A DNA stretch of 23,094 bases from CAZERD01 sp964515405 (GCA_964515405.1 CAZERD010000020.1:1-23094), one strand, 5' to 3'; positions 1 to 8,131 are shown, numbered from the stretch's first letter. Notes: generated from the letters alone by a model not told the origin. Program-made: numbers and translations.

Positions 1-706
1 TGCTGAATAGAGTCCATGTTAGAGGTATCTGGACGAATCCCATTAGCCATGTGATTTTGTGTTTCCACACACTCCCGTGGGGTTTGCCCTTTGAGGTTTC
101 CATTTGTTTCTTCAAGCTTTCTGAGTCTCTTGCAAATATAAAGTATACAAGTGCACCAAATATCATTATACCAGCTGTTATGTAATACATGGTTCTCCAT
201 CCGAAGCTTGCAAGGCTTCCAGACACTATGCCTCCCAGTGCTCCACCTAGTGTAATTGCGCCGAGTGTTGCACCCAGTGAGATACCACGTTCTGAGGGTT
301 TGAACCATCCTGACAACTGAATAGAGAAAAGAGCGAGCATCATTATCATGAGACCTTGAGAGAATCTGAGCACTGTAAGTAGCCAGAGGGATTTTACAAT
401 TGGGATAAGCAGCTGTGGGACGATTAATAATATCTGGGCAAGCAATACACCGCTTTTTATCCTGGTGTCAAATATGCCTCCGTGACCGAGAAAGAAGGCT
501 ATAAACAATCCAACGGAGAAGCTGTCCACGCCGTAGGTTGTAACCTCTTGTAGGGAAACTCCCATACTTTTTGCTATTTGAGGGGCTGCCACACCAAATG
601 CTGTAAGTGACATAAAACTTGTTGCCATTATGAGCCCGCAGATAGCTGCCATTACCCATTTGTACCCCGATTCCTGTTCGGGGAATACTGCGCCTGTGGA
701 CGACAT
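1..706 (-). CDS. MFS transporter, N-terminal part (cut by window start)
   Basis: I translated this by hand because it has no stop inside the window. It reads without interruption for 235 codons from the ATG at 706. This is the N-terminal half of a major facilitator superfamily permease of the inner membrane. Hydrophobic segments begin near residue 16. A loop after the second helix (GHGGIFDTRIKSG) fits the MFS motif A pattern G-x(3)-D-x-x-G. A helix starting RFSQGLMIMM and a later FGWRTMYYI element match the usual helix 4 and helix 5-6 region of sugar/organic-anion porters. A charged central loop begins around residue 195. The start is set by a strong TAGGAGGTG ribosome site about 5 bases upstream. 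A separate promoter lies just ahead, so it need not be co-transcribed with the EamA genes. The substrate cannot be told from what is visible. Confidence 0.85.
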   Translation of the reverse strand, partial: MSSTGAVFPEQESGYKWVMAAICGLIMATSFMSLTAFGVAAPQIAKSMGVSLQEVTTYGVDSFSVGLFIAFFLGHGGIFDTRIKSGVLLAQILLIVPQLLIPIVKSLWLLTVLRFSQGLMIMMLALFSIQLSGWFKPSERGISLGATLGAITLGGALGGIVSGSLASFGWRTMYYITAGIMIFGALVYFIFARDSESLKKQMETSKGKPHGSVWKHKITWLMGFVQIPLTWTLFS

Positions 707-733
707 GATTTCACCTCCTAACTTTTAATATGT

Positions 734-761
734 ATGTTAGGAAGTGTTTTGGTAATGTCAA
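734..761 (-). promoter_or_regulatory. Putative sigma-70 promoter for the MFS gene
   Basis: On the minus strand a perfect TTGACA (761-756) is followed after 16 bases by TAACAT (739-734), which matches 4 of 6 consensus positions. Transcription would begin near 727. That leaves about 20 bases of leader, which includes the strong ribosome site of the MFS gene. Identified by eye only. Confidence 0.45.
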
Positions 762-842
762 ATAAGTAGGTGAGTTATAGTATGTCTATCACTGTGAGGC
801 TTGTTGCTCGTTTCCGTATATGTGGCTTGAAGATATTGTTTT

Positions 843-1724
843 TCAAAAACTTCTATCTTTTGCAGGGGCGAGTTCCATTATTAGTATTCCGATAAATATG
901 AGTAATGCTCCTAAATATTGTCTTGCTGAAAGCAATTCATGTCCCAGTAGGTAACCAAACACGCCGGCGAACACGGGTTCCATTGTGAAGATGACAGCGG
1001 TCTTTGTGGGAGTTGTGAATCTTTGCATGGTATTTTGTATTATAAATGCATAAACTGTGGCAAACATTGATGTTACGACAAGATCTGTGACCATGTACCT
1101 TGATATGCAATGTGGGAGCGTGTATGGTTCAGTCAGGAGCGATGTAGTTGTTGAGAAGATGGCTACGATGGTTATTTCAACAGCAGTCAGCAGCAGGGGA
1201 TCACTCCTCCTTGAATAAACATCTGTCATCACTATTTGAAGCGCTACAAACACGGCGCATATTATTGTTAGCCAGTCACCCTCCGAAATATGAAGCCCGT
1301 GTGTTACTGATAGTAAAGTCATGCCTATGATGGACAGCAGGACCCCTATAAGGGATTGTGGTTTGGGTGGCCTTTTTGTTATGAATATCGCTAAGAATGG
1401 CACTATGGCTACATTTAGTCCTGTTAGAAAGCCAACTATTGATGAGTATGTGAACAGTAGGGCCACAGTTTGGAAGGCGTATGCGAGGAAGAGTATTGTG
1501 CCGAGTACAATTCCATCTTTTACTATTGACAGTTTCATCTTACTGAGTCTTGGTGCCATTATTATCCATAGAAGTAACGATGCGATCCAGAATCTCAAGG
1601 ATAGAAAGGCGAACGTTGGTATCTGTTCTATCGCTTTTTTTACTATTACAAATGTGCTTCCCCATGAGATGGTTACGGATAGCAATAGCATATCAGCTAT
1701 GAGTTCGAATCTTTTCCCGTTCAT
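843..1724 (-). CDS. EamA-family (DMT superfamily) permease
   Basis: A 293-residue, highly hydrophobic protein with about ten membrane segments arranged as two tandem EamA halves. The first half opens with the hallmark WGSTFVIVKKAI (around residues 21-32), followed by a helix ending RFWIASLLLW. The second half carries the typical EPVFAGVFGYLLGHE element near residue 250 and a closing LGALLIFIGILI helix. Family members export amino acids, metabolites or drugs across the inner membrane. Substrate assignment from sequence is unreliable, so none is given. Its ATG overlaps the stop of the upstream EamA gene as ATGA, so the two are translationally coupled. There is no obvious terminator after its stop. 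Confidence 0.88.
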   Translation of the reverse strand: MNGKRFELIADMLLLSVTISWGSTFVIVKKAIEQIPTFAFLSLRFWIASLLLWIIMAPRLSKMKLSIVKDGIVLGTILFLAYAFQTVALLFTYSSIVGFLTGLNVAIVPFLAIFITKRPPKPQSLIGVLLSIIGMTLLSVTHGLHISEGDWLTIICAVFVALQIVMTDVYSRRSDPLLLTAVEITIVAIFSTTTSLLTEPYTLPHCISRYMVTDLVVTSMFATVYAFIIQNTMQRFTTPTKTAVIFTMEPVFAGVFGYLLGHELLSARQYLGALLIFIGILIMELAPAKDRSF

Positions 1725-2620
1725 CCTTTGATCCTGTGGTATGCGTTTGCTATAAAAATACCAAGTATTATTAGTGCTGCCCCTATATCCTGATAAGTGT
1801 TCATTGTTGTTTTTAGTACCGCTATGCTCAGGAATATTGTGATCACAGGCTCTATAGATGAAAATATGCTTGTGAGAGAGGAACCAATGAGTTCTATGGA
1901 GAGATAGAGAAACAGGATTGCAAGTGAGGTGGATATTATTCCCATTCCTATGAGAACGAGTATTTGGTGTTGATTTAGCGAACCTAGAGGTGGGTGGTGA
2001 GCGAACAGAAGGAAAGATAGTCCTGTGAAGCCCAATGTGTAGAGTGAAAGTGTTAGGGGATTTTCGTTTTTTATGATCTTCTGAATAATGATAAGATAAG
2101 CAGAATATATAAACATGGCTCCCAGACCAAACGTTATACCTGTTGCTTTTAATGGTGAATGAAAGGCATCATGGAACAGGAATGTGAATCCAGTTAACAT
2201 AATGGTTATGTATGCTATTTTTATTAGTGATAGTTTTTCTTTGAACGCTATGCAGGCCAGCGCTGTGACTGTGGCAGGGTATAGGTATAGTAGTAGCTCT
2301 GTGATGGGGGCTGACACATATTTTAGCGAGTAGAAGAAGCAGAATGATTGTGTGGTGTATATTACGAATCCGAGCAGGAATGATTTGGGTATTGTATAGG
2401 TGGCTGGAATGAGCAGACGTGGCTTGAGTATCAATAGCGTTGTGGCCATGAATGCAAATCCAGTGAGGAATCTGTAGGTAAGCATCGCTGTAGTGTCCAT
2501 GCCGTACAGATATCCCATTTTAACGAAGATGGCAAGGAATGCATAGCAGAAAGCTGAGAGTATGGAAAATATCAAGCCCTTGAACAGCTCTTCCTTTTTA
2601 AGACTCTCTTTTTCGTCCAT
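1721..2620 (-). CDS. EamA-family (DMT superfamily) permease, second copy
   Basis: A 299-residue membrane protein with the same two-half EamA plan: about ten hydrophobic segments, a short charged N-terminus (MDEKESLKKEE) before the first helix, a YRFLTGFAFM helix in the first half, and SSIEPVITIFLSIAVL plus a final IGAALIILGIFIA helix in the second half. It heads a two-gene unit with the following EamA gene. The pair may be separate transporters or a two-subunit complex of the kind known for some DMT proteins; the sequence does not decide. No ribosome site lies before the ATG at 2620. A promoter-like pair ends 8 bases upstream, so the message may be leaderless. Confidence 0.87.
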   Translation of the reverse strand: MDEKESLKKEELFKGLIFSILSAFCYAFLAIFVKMGYLYGMDTTAMLTYRFLTGFAFMATTLLILKPRLLIPATYTIPKSFLLGFVIYTTQSFCFFYSLKYVSAPITELLLYLYPATVTALACIAFKEKLSLIKIAYITIMLTGFTFLFHDAFHSPLKATGITFGLGAMFIYSAYLIIIQKIIKNENPLTLSLYTLGFTGLSFLLFAHHPPLGSLNQHQILVLIGMGIISTSLAILFLYLSIELIGSSLTSIFSSIEPVITIFLSIAVLKTTMNTYQDIGAALIILGIFIANAYHRIKG

Positions 2621-2628
2621 GGAAAAGG

Positions 2629-2657
2629 AGTATATATTCTTGCTTTGCTGAAGTAAA
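2629..2657 (-). promoter_or_regulatory. Putative promoter of the EamA pair, near-leaderless
   Basis: On the minus strand TTTACT (2657-2652) is separated by exactly 17 bases from TATACT (2634-2629), which matches 5 of 6 positions of the -10 consensus. Only 8 bases separate the -10 box from the ATG at 2620. The expected start of transcription therefore falls on or within a base or two of the start codon. This agrees with the absence of a ribosome site there. Confidence 0.4.
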
Positions 2658-2693
2658 ACCGTTTCTTGGGTATACTCTGTTTTTAAAAGTGAC

Positions 2694-2722
2694 TTGACTT
2701 TTGCTTGGTACTGTTTTAAAAA
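2694..2722 (+). promoter_or_regulatory. Putative promoter of the small helical gene, leaderless
   Basis: TTGACT (2694-2699, 5 of 6 consensus bases), a 17-base spacer and TAAAAA (2717-2722, 4 of 6). The ATG at 2728 begins 5 bases after the -10 box, so transcription would start at about the A of the start codon. It diverges from the EamA promoter 37 bases away. Confidence 0.4.
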
Positions 2723-2727
2723 GGGGC

Positions 2728-3033
2728 ATGGTTAGAAAAAGACTGATATATGCTGAGATTAAGAGAAATTCGGAGGAGATTCTATCCTTGGGGATGATGG
2801 ATTATGCTAGACTTGATGTGTGCATGAGGAGGAGGCAGAGGCTCTTTCATGCATTGGGGGTAGCCCATGGTATTTCTGCTCCGGAGGAGTGGGAGATTGA
2901 GCTAGCTGATGAAGTGGTGAGCGATAATAGAAGGATAGAAAGATTCATTGCATCAATGAAGGAATCGCTAAGCAAGAGAATGAGGAGGATGGAAAGGGAC
3001 GCAAGGAAAATTTCAGAGTATGGAAAGTTTTAG
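2728..3033 (+). CDS. Small basic helical protein, FliT/FlgN-chaperone-like pattern
   Basis: A 101-residue, charged, mostly helical protein of no certain family. The heptad-like first helix (ILSLGMMDYARLDVCMRRRQ) is followed by RLFHALG, a short proline-containing turn, and then a long second helix rich in Arg, Glu and Met. This layout, with an early 'D..xL...RQxLF..L' and a later 'SDNRRIERFI' helix, resembles FliT-type flagellar export chaperones. No flagellar gene is nearby, so this is a weak suggestion. I chose the ATG at 2728 over a TTG at 2701, because the TTG lies inside a promoter-like element and has no ribosome site. GGGG touches the ATG too closely to act as a normal ribosome site. 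The downstream hydrolase starts 8 bases after its stop, so the two form an operon. Confidence 0.7.
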   Translation: MVRKRLIYAEIKRNSEEILSLGMMDYARLDVCMRRRQRLFHALGVAHGISAPEEWEIELADEVVSDNRRIERFIASMKESLSKRMRRMERDARKISEYGKF

Positions 3034-3041
3034 GGGGAGTT

Positions 3042-3590
3042 ATGCTTAGTAGAAGTGATAGTGTTCTAGTAGTGATTGATGTCCAGGAAAAGCTTGCAAG
3101 GGTTATGAGGGACCTTGATTTTACTGTGAAAAACATTGGAATGCTTGTAAAGTCGGCTCTGGAGTTTTCCATTCCTACCATTTACACGGAGCAGTATCCC
3201 AAGGGGCTGGGCGAAACCATAGAGCCGCTTAAGGGTTTGCTTGCAGAGGCAAAGAGGTTTGACAAGATGTCTTTTTCTCTGGTGAAGATACCAGAGATAG
3301 TAGAGTACATAGAATCTCTCGGCAGGAAGACCATCGTGCTCTGTGGGATAGAAGCTCATATATGTGTTTTTTCCAGTGCTGTAGATCTTAAGGAAATGGG
3401 GTACAATGTTGTTGTAGCCATAGATGCAGTTACATCCAGGGAAGAAAGATTTTATGAGAGTATAAGAGCCTTTTATAACTCCGGGAGTATTGTTTCTTTA
3501 CCGGCAGAGTCGGTGGTGTTTTATTGGCTTGAGTTTGCTGGGACGCCTGAGTTCAAAAGAATTCAGAAGATCATTTTGGGGAAGGATTGA
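3042..3590 (+). CDS. Isochorismatase-family cysteine hydrolase
   Basis: A 182-residue cytosolic protein with the alpha/beta fold of isochorismatase/nicotinamidase-like hydrolases. The expected catalytic triad is visible: Asp13 in VVIDVQEK, Lys75 in RFDKMSFS, and the nucleophile Cys108 in the GIEAHICV motif. TEQYPKGLG near residues 49-57 is typical of the ISOC1/ISOC2 (YcaC-related) branch rather than true isochorismatase or nicotinamidase, so the substrate is unknown. A purine-rich AGGGGGAG lies just before the ATG. It is co-transcribed with the small helical gene. Its 3' end overlaps the convergent lipoprotein gene by 20 bases, so there is no room for a terminator between them. Confidence 0.88.
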   Translation: MLSRSDSVLVVIDVQEKLARVMRDLDFTVKNIGMLVKSALEFSIPTIYTEQYPKGLGETIEPLKGLLAEAKRFDKMSFSLVKIPEIVEYIESLGRKTIVLCGIEAHICVFSSAVDLKEMGYNVVVAIDAVTSREERFYESIRAFYNSGSIVSLPAESVVFYWLEFAGTPEFKRIQKIILGKD

Positions 3591-4065
3591 GTCCGGTTGC
3601 TATCCTTAGGTTGTTAATAGTGATGCTGAGCGTCCCCTCCTTTGATTTTATCCTTATTCTGTGCGGCAGAAGAGAGGAACCTACCTTTGTGCATGTAATA
3701 TGCATGTTGTTTGGTAACCGTTTCAGATGGCATAATTCCGCGAAGTGTCGTTGGATGAACATGAGTTCCATCTTGTACATTGCGAACTGTTTTCCATGGA
3801 GATTTGTGTTGTTTTCTGGACCATAGTTTAAGAGCTTTACGGATTTGCTTTTTATTATGACTCTACAAGAGGTGAGCCCTAGTGGGTTTACTATGTCTAT
3901 CACCATTTCAGAGGGTGAGACCATAAAAAATCCCTGAAAGGTGTGTGTAGTTAGTGTTGCAGAAAAAGTACCCGTGGTTATTCCTGATTTTTTTGGTACA
4001 TGAGAGCACGAGCTAAGTAGCATGAGAAAAAAAATTGCTAACACTACTGGATATTTCTTTTTCAT
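3571..4065 (-). CDS. Exported lipoprotein, LolB/LolA-like pattern
   Basis: A 164-residue lipoprotein. The N-terminus is a classic type II signal: three lysines, a hydrophobic stretch and the lipobox LLSSC, with Cys20 as the lipidated residue. The mature part has alternating beta-strand-like segments, including FQGFFMVSPSEMVIDIVNPL, which resembles the opening strands of LolB/DUF4292-type proteins that carry lipoproteins or sit at the outer membrane. The match is by pattern only. The start is secure, because GGAGG lies 6 bases before the ATG even though this places the first 53 bases inside the 3' end of dinG. It is the last gene of the lysA-purF-dinG operon, and its own 3' end runs 20 bases into the convergent hydrolase gene. 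It supports a diderm cell envelope. Confidence 0.75.
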   Translation of the reverse strand: MKKKYPVVLAIFFLMLLSSCSHVPKKSGITTGTFSATLTTHTFQGFFMVSPSEMVIDIVNPLGLTSCRVIIKSKSVKLLNYGPENNTNLHGKQFAMYKMELMFIQRHFAELCHLKRLPNNMHITCTKVGSSLLPHRIRIKSKEGTLSITINNLRIATGLNPSPK

Positions 4066-5971
4066 GAACCACCTCCACTCTAACTTTAGGTAGGGATTTT
4101 ATAAAGAATCTACCGTAGAATTTTGTGAGTATTCTTGAGTCCGTTGTAATTATGAGTCCCATATCCGTTTTGGAGCGTATTAGTCTACCAAATCCCTGCT
4201 TGAATTTGAGTACAGCTTTGGGGAGGGAGTATTCTATGAAACCGTTTCGGCCGCTTTCTTTGAACATATCGTACCTGGCTTTTTCTATTGCGGAGTCTGG
4301 GACATCAAAGGGAAGTTTGGTTATGAACACAATAGATAGTCTGTTGCCTTTTACGTCTATGCCCTCCCAAAAACTGTTTGTTCCGAAGAGTATAGATTCT
4401 TCCAGTTTGAATCTTGCCAGCATTTCAAATCTATCCGTTTCTCCCTGTTTTAGTACTGTGTAGCCCATTCCATTCAGTATGGGATAGGAGAGCTCATAAG
4501 TTTTGTTTAGCATGGAATGTGATGTAAACAGTATTATCATACCTCCGTGTGATTTAAGACCCCTTGCTGCTTCTATTATAGAGTTTGAGAGGGATAGAGT
4601 GAATTTTGTACTTCTTGGGTCAGGGGCATCTTTTACCACCAGTAACTTGCACTGTTTTTGGTAGTCAAATTCGTTCTCAAACACGGCTGTTTTGGGATTA
4701 TCCAACCCGAATGTGCTCTTTATGTATGTAAAATCTCCTCCTATGGATAGAGTAGCAGACAGTAGGATCATGGTCTTTAGACGGGGATAGAGCTTTTCTG
4801 CAAGCACTTTGTCTGGTTTTGCTGGAGTGGAGTTTATGTGTACTTGATTTGGAAGTTTTTTTAACCATATTATGGTTTCTTCATCTCTGGATGGATGTAA
4901 TATTTCTTCAGCCGTGGCTGATGCTTCTTGGAGTCTGTTTATTATATCTGTTATTTCTCCTTCTGCTTGTGTTCCGTTCCACTCCTCTTGTGTTTTGTCT
5001 ATAACCGATAGGAATTCCGCTGTGGATTGTATAATAGTCTTGAGGTGTGGATGTAGAATATGGGTGTTTTTTAAATATTTTTCTCCTGAGTCCGGGATCA
5101 TATTGTTGAGGCTAGAGAAGATTATTGAGAGTTCTGTTGAGTGTTTGATAGCGAATGTAGAAATGAGGTTCAGTGTGCTGCTGCTTACCTCTAAAGCTTT
5201 TAACGGGTTGTCTGGGTTGTCTATTGATAGTTTTGAGACTAGATTTAAAAGGTTGGATGAAATTGTTTTTGTAAAGTATAGCGTGGCATTTTTTTCAAGG
5301 TTGTGCGCTTCATCAAAAATAATTGTATTATATTCTGGTAGTATTCCGGATTCCATGTTGATGTCTGATAAGATTATATGGTGGTTGGCTATTATTATAT
5401 CTGCTGATTCCAGGTTCCTTCTTGCCTTGTAAAAGAAGCATCTTTTGAAGTAAGGGCATTTTGATTTCAGACAGCTATATGATGAGCTACATATCCTATC
5501 CCATGTTGGTTCATCAAGTTTTTTTGTTATGTCTGATTTTTCGCCTGTTGGGTGCTCTGTGAGCTGCGTAAATAGTTGGAGGTTCTTGGGGGATAGTAGA
5601 GAGGGTTTCTTTCTTGATATGAAGGAGTAGAGTTTTGAGAGGCACAGATAGTTTGTTCTACCAAGGGCTACCTTTACTTCAGCATTGATGAGATTTTTGA
5701 GTGCTGGTATGTCCTTGTGTATTAGTTGGTGCTGAAGGTTTATGGTGTTTGTTGATATAATGATGGGTTTTTTCGATGTTTTTGCTATTAGCAAGGTTGG
5801 TATTAGATATGCAAGTGTTTTGCCTATACCTGTTGGTGCTTCGGCTATGCCAACCCCCCCATTCTTTATGAGGTCCCATATGAATTCTGCCAGCAACCTT
5901 TGGGATTTTCTCCTTTCAAAGTGTGGTATGATGTTTTCTATCTTATCCAGTATCTTTGAGGGTGTGGACAT
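4013..5971 (-). CDS. dinG: DinG/XPD-type ATP-dependent DNA helicase
   Basis: A 652-residue superfamily 2 helicase of the Fe-S XPD/DinG group, which unwinds DNA 5' to 3' during repair and at structured DNA or R-loops. Walker A is EAPTGIGKT (44-52) and the DEAH box is FDEAHNLE (DEAH at 220-223). Between them sit the cysteines expected to hold a [4Fe-4S] cluster: Cys110, Cys167, Cys172 and Cys178, with an extra Cys161. C-terminal motifs FGTNSFWEGIDVKG and GFGRLIRSKTD match motifs V and VI. There is no N-terminal exonuclease domain of the kind seen in Bacillus DinG. It begins one base after the purF stop (TGA-T-ATG) without its own clear ribosome site, so its translation is probably coupled to purF. 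Confidence 0.92.
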   Translation of the reverse strand: MSTPSKILDKIENIIPHFERRKSQRLLAEFIWDLIKNGGVGIAEAPTGIGKTLAYLIPTLLIAKTSKKPIIISTNTINLQHQLIHKDIPALKNLINAEVKVALGRTNYLCLSKLYSFISRKKPSLLSPKNLQLFTQLTEHPTGEKSDITKKLDEPTWDRICSSSYSCLKSKCPYFKRCFFYKARRNLESADIIIANHHIILSDINMESGILPEYNTIIFDEAHNLEKNATLYFTKTISSNLLNLVSKLSIDNPDNPLKALEVSSSTLNLISTFAIKHSTELSIIFSSLNNMIPDSGEKYLKNTHILHPHLKTIIQSTAEFLSVIDKTQEEWNGTQAEGEITDIINRLQEASATAEEILHPSRDEETIIWLKKLPNQVHINSTPAKPDKVLAEKLYPRLKTMILLSATLSIGGDFTYIKSTFGLDNPKTAVFENEFDYQKQCKLLVVKDAPDPRSTKFTLSLSNSIIEAARGLKSHGGMIILFTSHSMLNKTYELSYPILNGMGYTVLKQGETDRFEMLARFKLEESILFGTNSFWEGIDVKGNRLSIVFITKLPFDVPDSAIEKARYDMFKESGRNGFIEYSLPKAVLKFKQGFGRLIRSKTDMGLIITTDSRILTKFYGRFFIKSLPKVRVEVVHEKEISSSVSNFFSHAT

Positions 5972-5972
5972 A

Positions 5973-7316
5973 TCAATGTTTTACTGGGTAATTGTTGGTA
6001 AAGCATGCAAAGCAGAATTCATTGCTCCCCACGACTTTTTTAAGTCCTTGTAAGGATAGATAGGCAAGTGAGTCGGCGGTGGAGTACCTCTTTATTTCTT
6101 CTACCGAATGTGAGGAGGCTATGAGTTCATTTCTTGTTGGCGTGTCAACACCGTAAAAACAAGGTGCTATTATAGGTGGAGATGAGATTCTGAGGTGGAC
6201 TTCTCTTGCCCCTGCTCCTTTGAGCATTCCTACTATCCTTCTTATGGTGGTTCCTCTGACTATTGAGTCGTCTACCACTACGACTCGTTTATCCTTCAAT
6301 ATATCTCTAGAAGGGTTTAGCTTGAGTTTGACTCCGAAGTCTCTTATGGTCTGAGATGGCTGAATGAATGTTCTGCCTATGTAATGGTTTCTTATTATTC
6401 CAAAGTCAAAGGGTATACCTGAGATGGAAGAATACCCTATGGCTGCTGGGACTCCAGAGTCTGGGGTGGGAATAACTATATCAGCGTTCGCAGGTGACTC
6501 TTTTGCCAATTCTTCTCCCATTCTTTTTCTTACAGAGTAAACGTGTTGTCCCCAGAGGTAGGAATCCGGTCTTGCGAAGTATATATATTCAAAAACACAT
6601 TTATATTCCTTGTCCTCCCTAAACGGTCTGTATGAGAATATGCCTTCCCTGTTGATAAGTACTACTTCTCCCGGTTCTACGTCCCTTATAAACTGTGCTC
6701 CTATAAGGTCAAAGGCACATGTTTCTGATGCTAGTATTATACTATTGTCCAATTTGGCTATCGAAAGCGGCCTGAACCCCCACGGGTCCCTTATTGCGTA
6801 CATCTCGTTGTCTGTCATAATTATCAGGGAAAATGCTCCTTCAAGCGTGGAAAGAGTCTCTATCAATCGCTCGAGAAATGTTGTTTTCTTACTTCGGGCC
6901 AACAGATGTATTATTATTTCTGTATCGCTGTTTGAATTGAATATGGAACCTTCCCTTACAAGTTTTTCTTTGATGGCGGTTGCGTTTGTTATGTTGCCGT
7001 TATGAGATACGGCTATATTCCCCAATTCAAAGTGGGCGCTTATAGGTTGTATGTTTGCGAACGAATCGTCGCCAAACGTAGAATATCTATTGTGTCCTAT
7101 TGCTATGTCGCCCTTCAGGGAATCGAGTACGTTCTCTTTGCTGAGCACTTCAGAGACAAGCCCGTTCCCTTTGTATTCGTAAAATCTTATCCCATCGGAC
7201 GAAACTATACCAGTTGATTCCTGTCCCCTGTGTTGGAGCGCATACAGACACAAATATACGTAATGAGAGGCTTCTTTCCTGTTGAATACACCTACTATAG
7301 CGCAATGCTCTTTCAT
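5973..7316 (-). CDS. purF: Amidophosphoribosyltransferase, Fe-S type
   Basis: First committed step of purine synthesis: PRPP plus glutamine gives phosphoribosylamine. At 447 residues it has an N-terminal class II glutaminase domain with Cys5 as nucleophile, after a four-residue leader (MKEH) that must be removed, followed by QHRGQEST, GHNRYSTFG, SHNGN and DPWGFRPL. The PRPP site is VVVVDDSIVRGTT (345-357). Cys240, Cys386, Cys435 and Cys438 match in order and spacing the four [4Fe-4S] ligands of Bacillus subtilis PurF, so this is the cluster-bearing, self-processed type. The residue after the nucleophile is Ala where Gly is usual. Its ATG overlaps the dapB stop by ATGA. The other purine genes are not nearby. 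Confidence 0.96.
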   Translation of the reverse strand: MKEHCAIVGVFNRKEASHYVYLCLYALQHRGQESTGIVSSDGIRFYEYKGNGLVSEVLSKENVLDSLKGDIAIGHNRYSTFGDDSFANIQPISAHFELGNIAVSHNGNITNATAIKEKLVREGSIFNSNSDTEIIIHLLARSKKTTFLERLIETLSTLEGAFSLIIMTDNEMYAIRDPWGFRPLSIAKLDNSIILASETCAFDLIGAQFIRDVEPGEVVLINREGIFSYRPFREDKEYKCVFEYIYFARPDSYLWGQHVYSVRKRMGEELAKESPANADIVIPTPDSGVPAAIGYSSISGIPFDFGIIRNHYIGRTFIQPSQTIRDFGVKLKLNPSRDILKDKRVVVVDDSIVRGTTIRRIVGMLKGAGAREVHLRISSPPIIAPCFYGVDTPTRNELIASSHSVEEIKRYSTADSLAYLSLQGLKKVVGSNEFCFACFTNNYPVKH

Positions 7317-8110
7317 TTCAGTCCGAGCACATCTCCCATATCATATAAACCAGGTTTTTTGCTTACTATCCATTTGGCTGCTCTAATAGCCCCCATTGCA
7401 AAGGTTTCTCTTGAGGAGGCTCTGTGGGTTAGTTCCAGTCTCTCTCCTGGACCTGCGAATATTACGGTGTGTTCACCGACCACATTTCCTCCCCTTAGAG
7501 TCATTATACCGATTTCATCCTTTTTCCTTTCTCCTATGGTGCCATGTCTTCCATACACTGCTACTTCCTCTAAGTTTTTCCCTATTCCTCTCGCGGCATG
7601 CTCTGCAAGTCTCAAAGCTGTACCGCTTGGAGCGTCTTTTTTCAGTCTATGGTGCATTTCAACGATCTCAATGTCGTAGTTGTTCAGCATTCTGGCCACG
7701 CTCTCGACAAGGTTAAACAGTATGTTTACCCCCAGGCTCATGTTTGGGGCAAACACTATGGGGACAGAGGAAGATACCCTGGAAAGGGTTTTACGCTGTT
7801 CTTTATTTAGACCTGTTGTACCTATGACCAACGATACACCTATGCCGTCAATTCTTCTTAGCATGTGTTCCGTTGCTTCTGGGAGTGAGAAGTCTATAAT
7901 AACGTCAACATTGCTCAAATCGGCTTCGTCTATTGTTGAGAGTCGGATCTGTGAGTAGATGTTTAGCACGTCTCCTATAGGCTTCCCTATGTTTGGGTTG
8001 CTTTCAGATTCCATCGCCGCTGAGAGAATCAGTTCACTATCATCTTCAACAAGGCGCGATATTACACTACCCATCTTACCGCAAGCGCCTAAAACTCCTA
8101 TGCTTACCAT
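7313..8110 (-). CDS. dapB: 4-hydroxy-tetrahydrodipicolinate reductase
   Basis: Reduces the DapA product to tetrahydrodipicolinate with NAD(P)H in the diaminopimelate/lysine pathway. The 265-residue length is normal for DapB. The Rossmann nucleotide-binding loop is GACGKMG (8-14). The signature EMHHRLKKDAPSGTAL (from residue 151) supplies His153, His154 and Lys157 for catalysis and substrate binding. Met at position 1 follows AGGGGGC with good spacing. It begins 21 bases after the dapA stop and overlaps purF by four bases, placing it in the middle of the lysA-dapF-dapA-dapB-purF transcription unit. Confidence 0.97.
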   Translation of the reverse strand: MVSIGVLGACGKMGSVISRLVEDDSELILSAAMESESNPNIGKPIGDVLNIYSQIRLSTIDEADLSNVDVIIDFSLPEATEHMLRRIDGIGVSLVIGTTGLNKEQRKTLSRVSSSVPIVFAPNMSLGVNILFNLVESVARMLNNYDIEIVEMHHRLKKDAPSGTALRLAEHAARGIGKNLEEVAVYGRHGTIGERKKDEIGIMTLRGGNVVGEHTVIFAGPGERLELTHRASSRETFAMGAIRAAKWIVSKKPGLYDMGDVLGLK

Positions 8111-8131
8111 TTCTTGCCCCCTACCTGTTTT

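Noticed and set aside
1321..1731. 136-codon plus-strand open frame opposite the first EamA gene
   Set aside because: It is antisense to a conserved membrane protein, has no ribosome site and no recognisable domain.
2701..2727. TTG start giving the small helical protein nine extra residues
   Set aside because: The TTG falls inside a TTGACT-17-TAAAAA promoter-like element and has no ribosome site.
4872..5432. 186-codon plus-strand open frame inside dinG
   Set aside because: It lies wholly antisense to conserved DinG motifs, has no ribosome site and resembles no family; it is a shadow frame.
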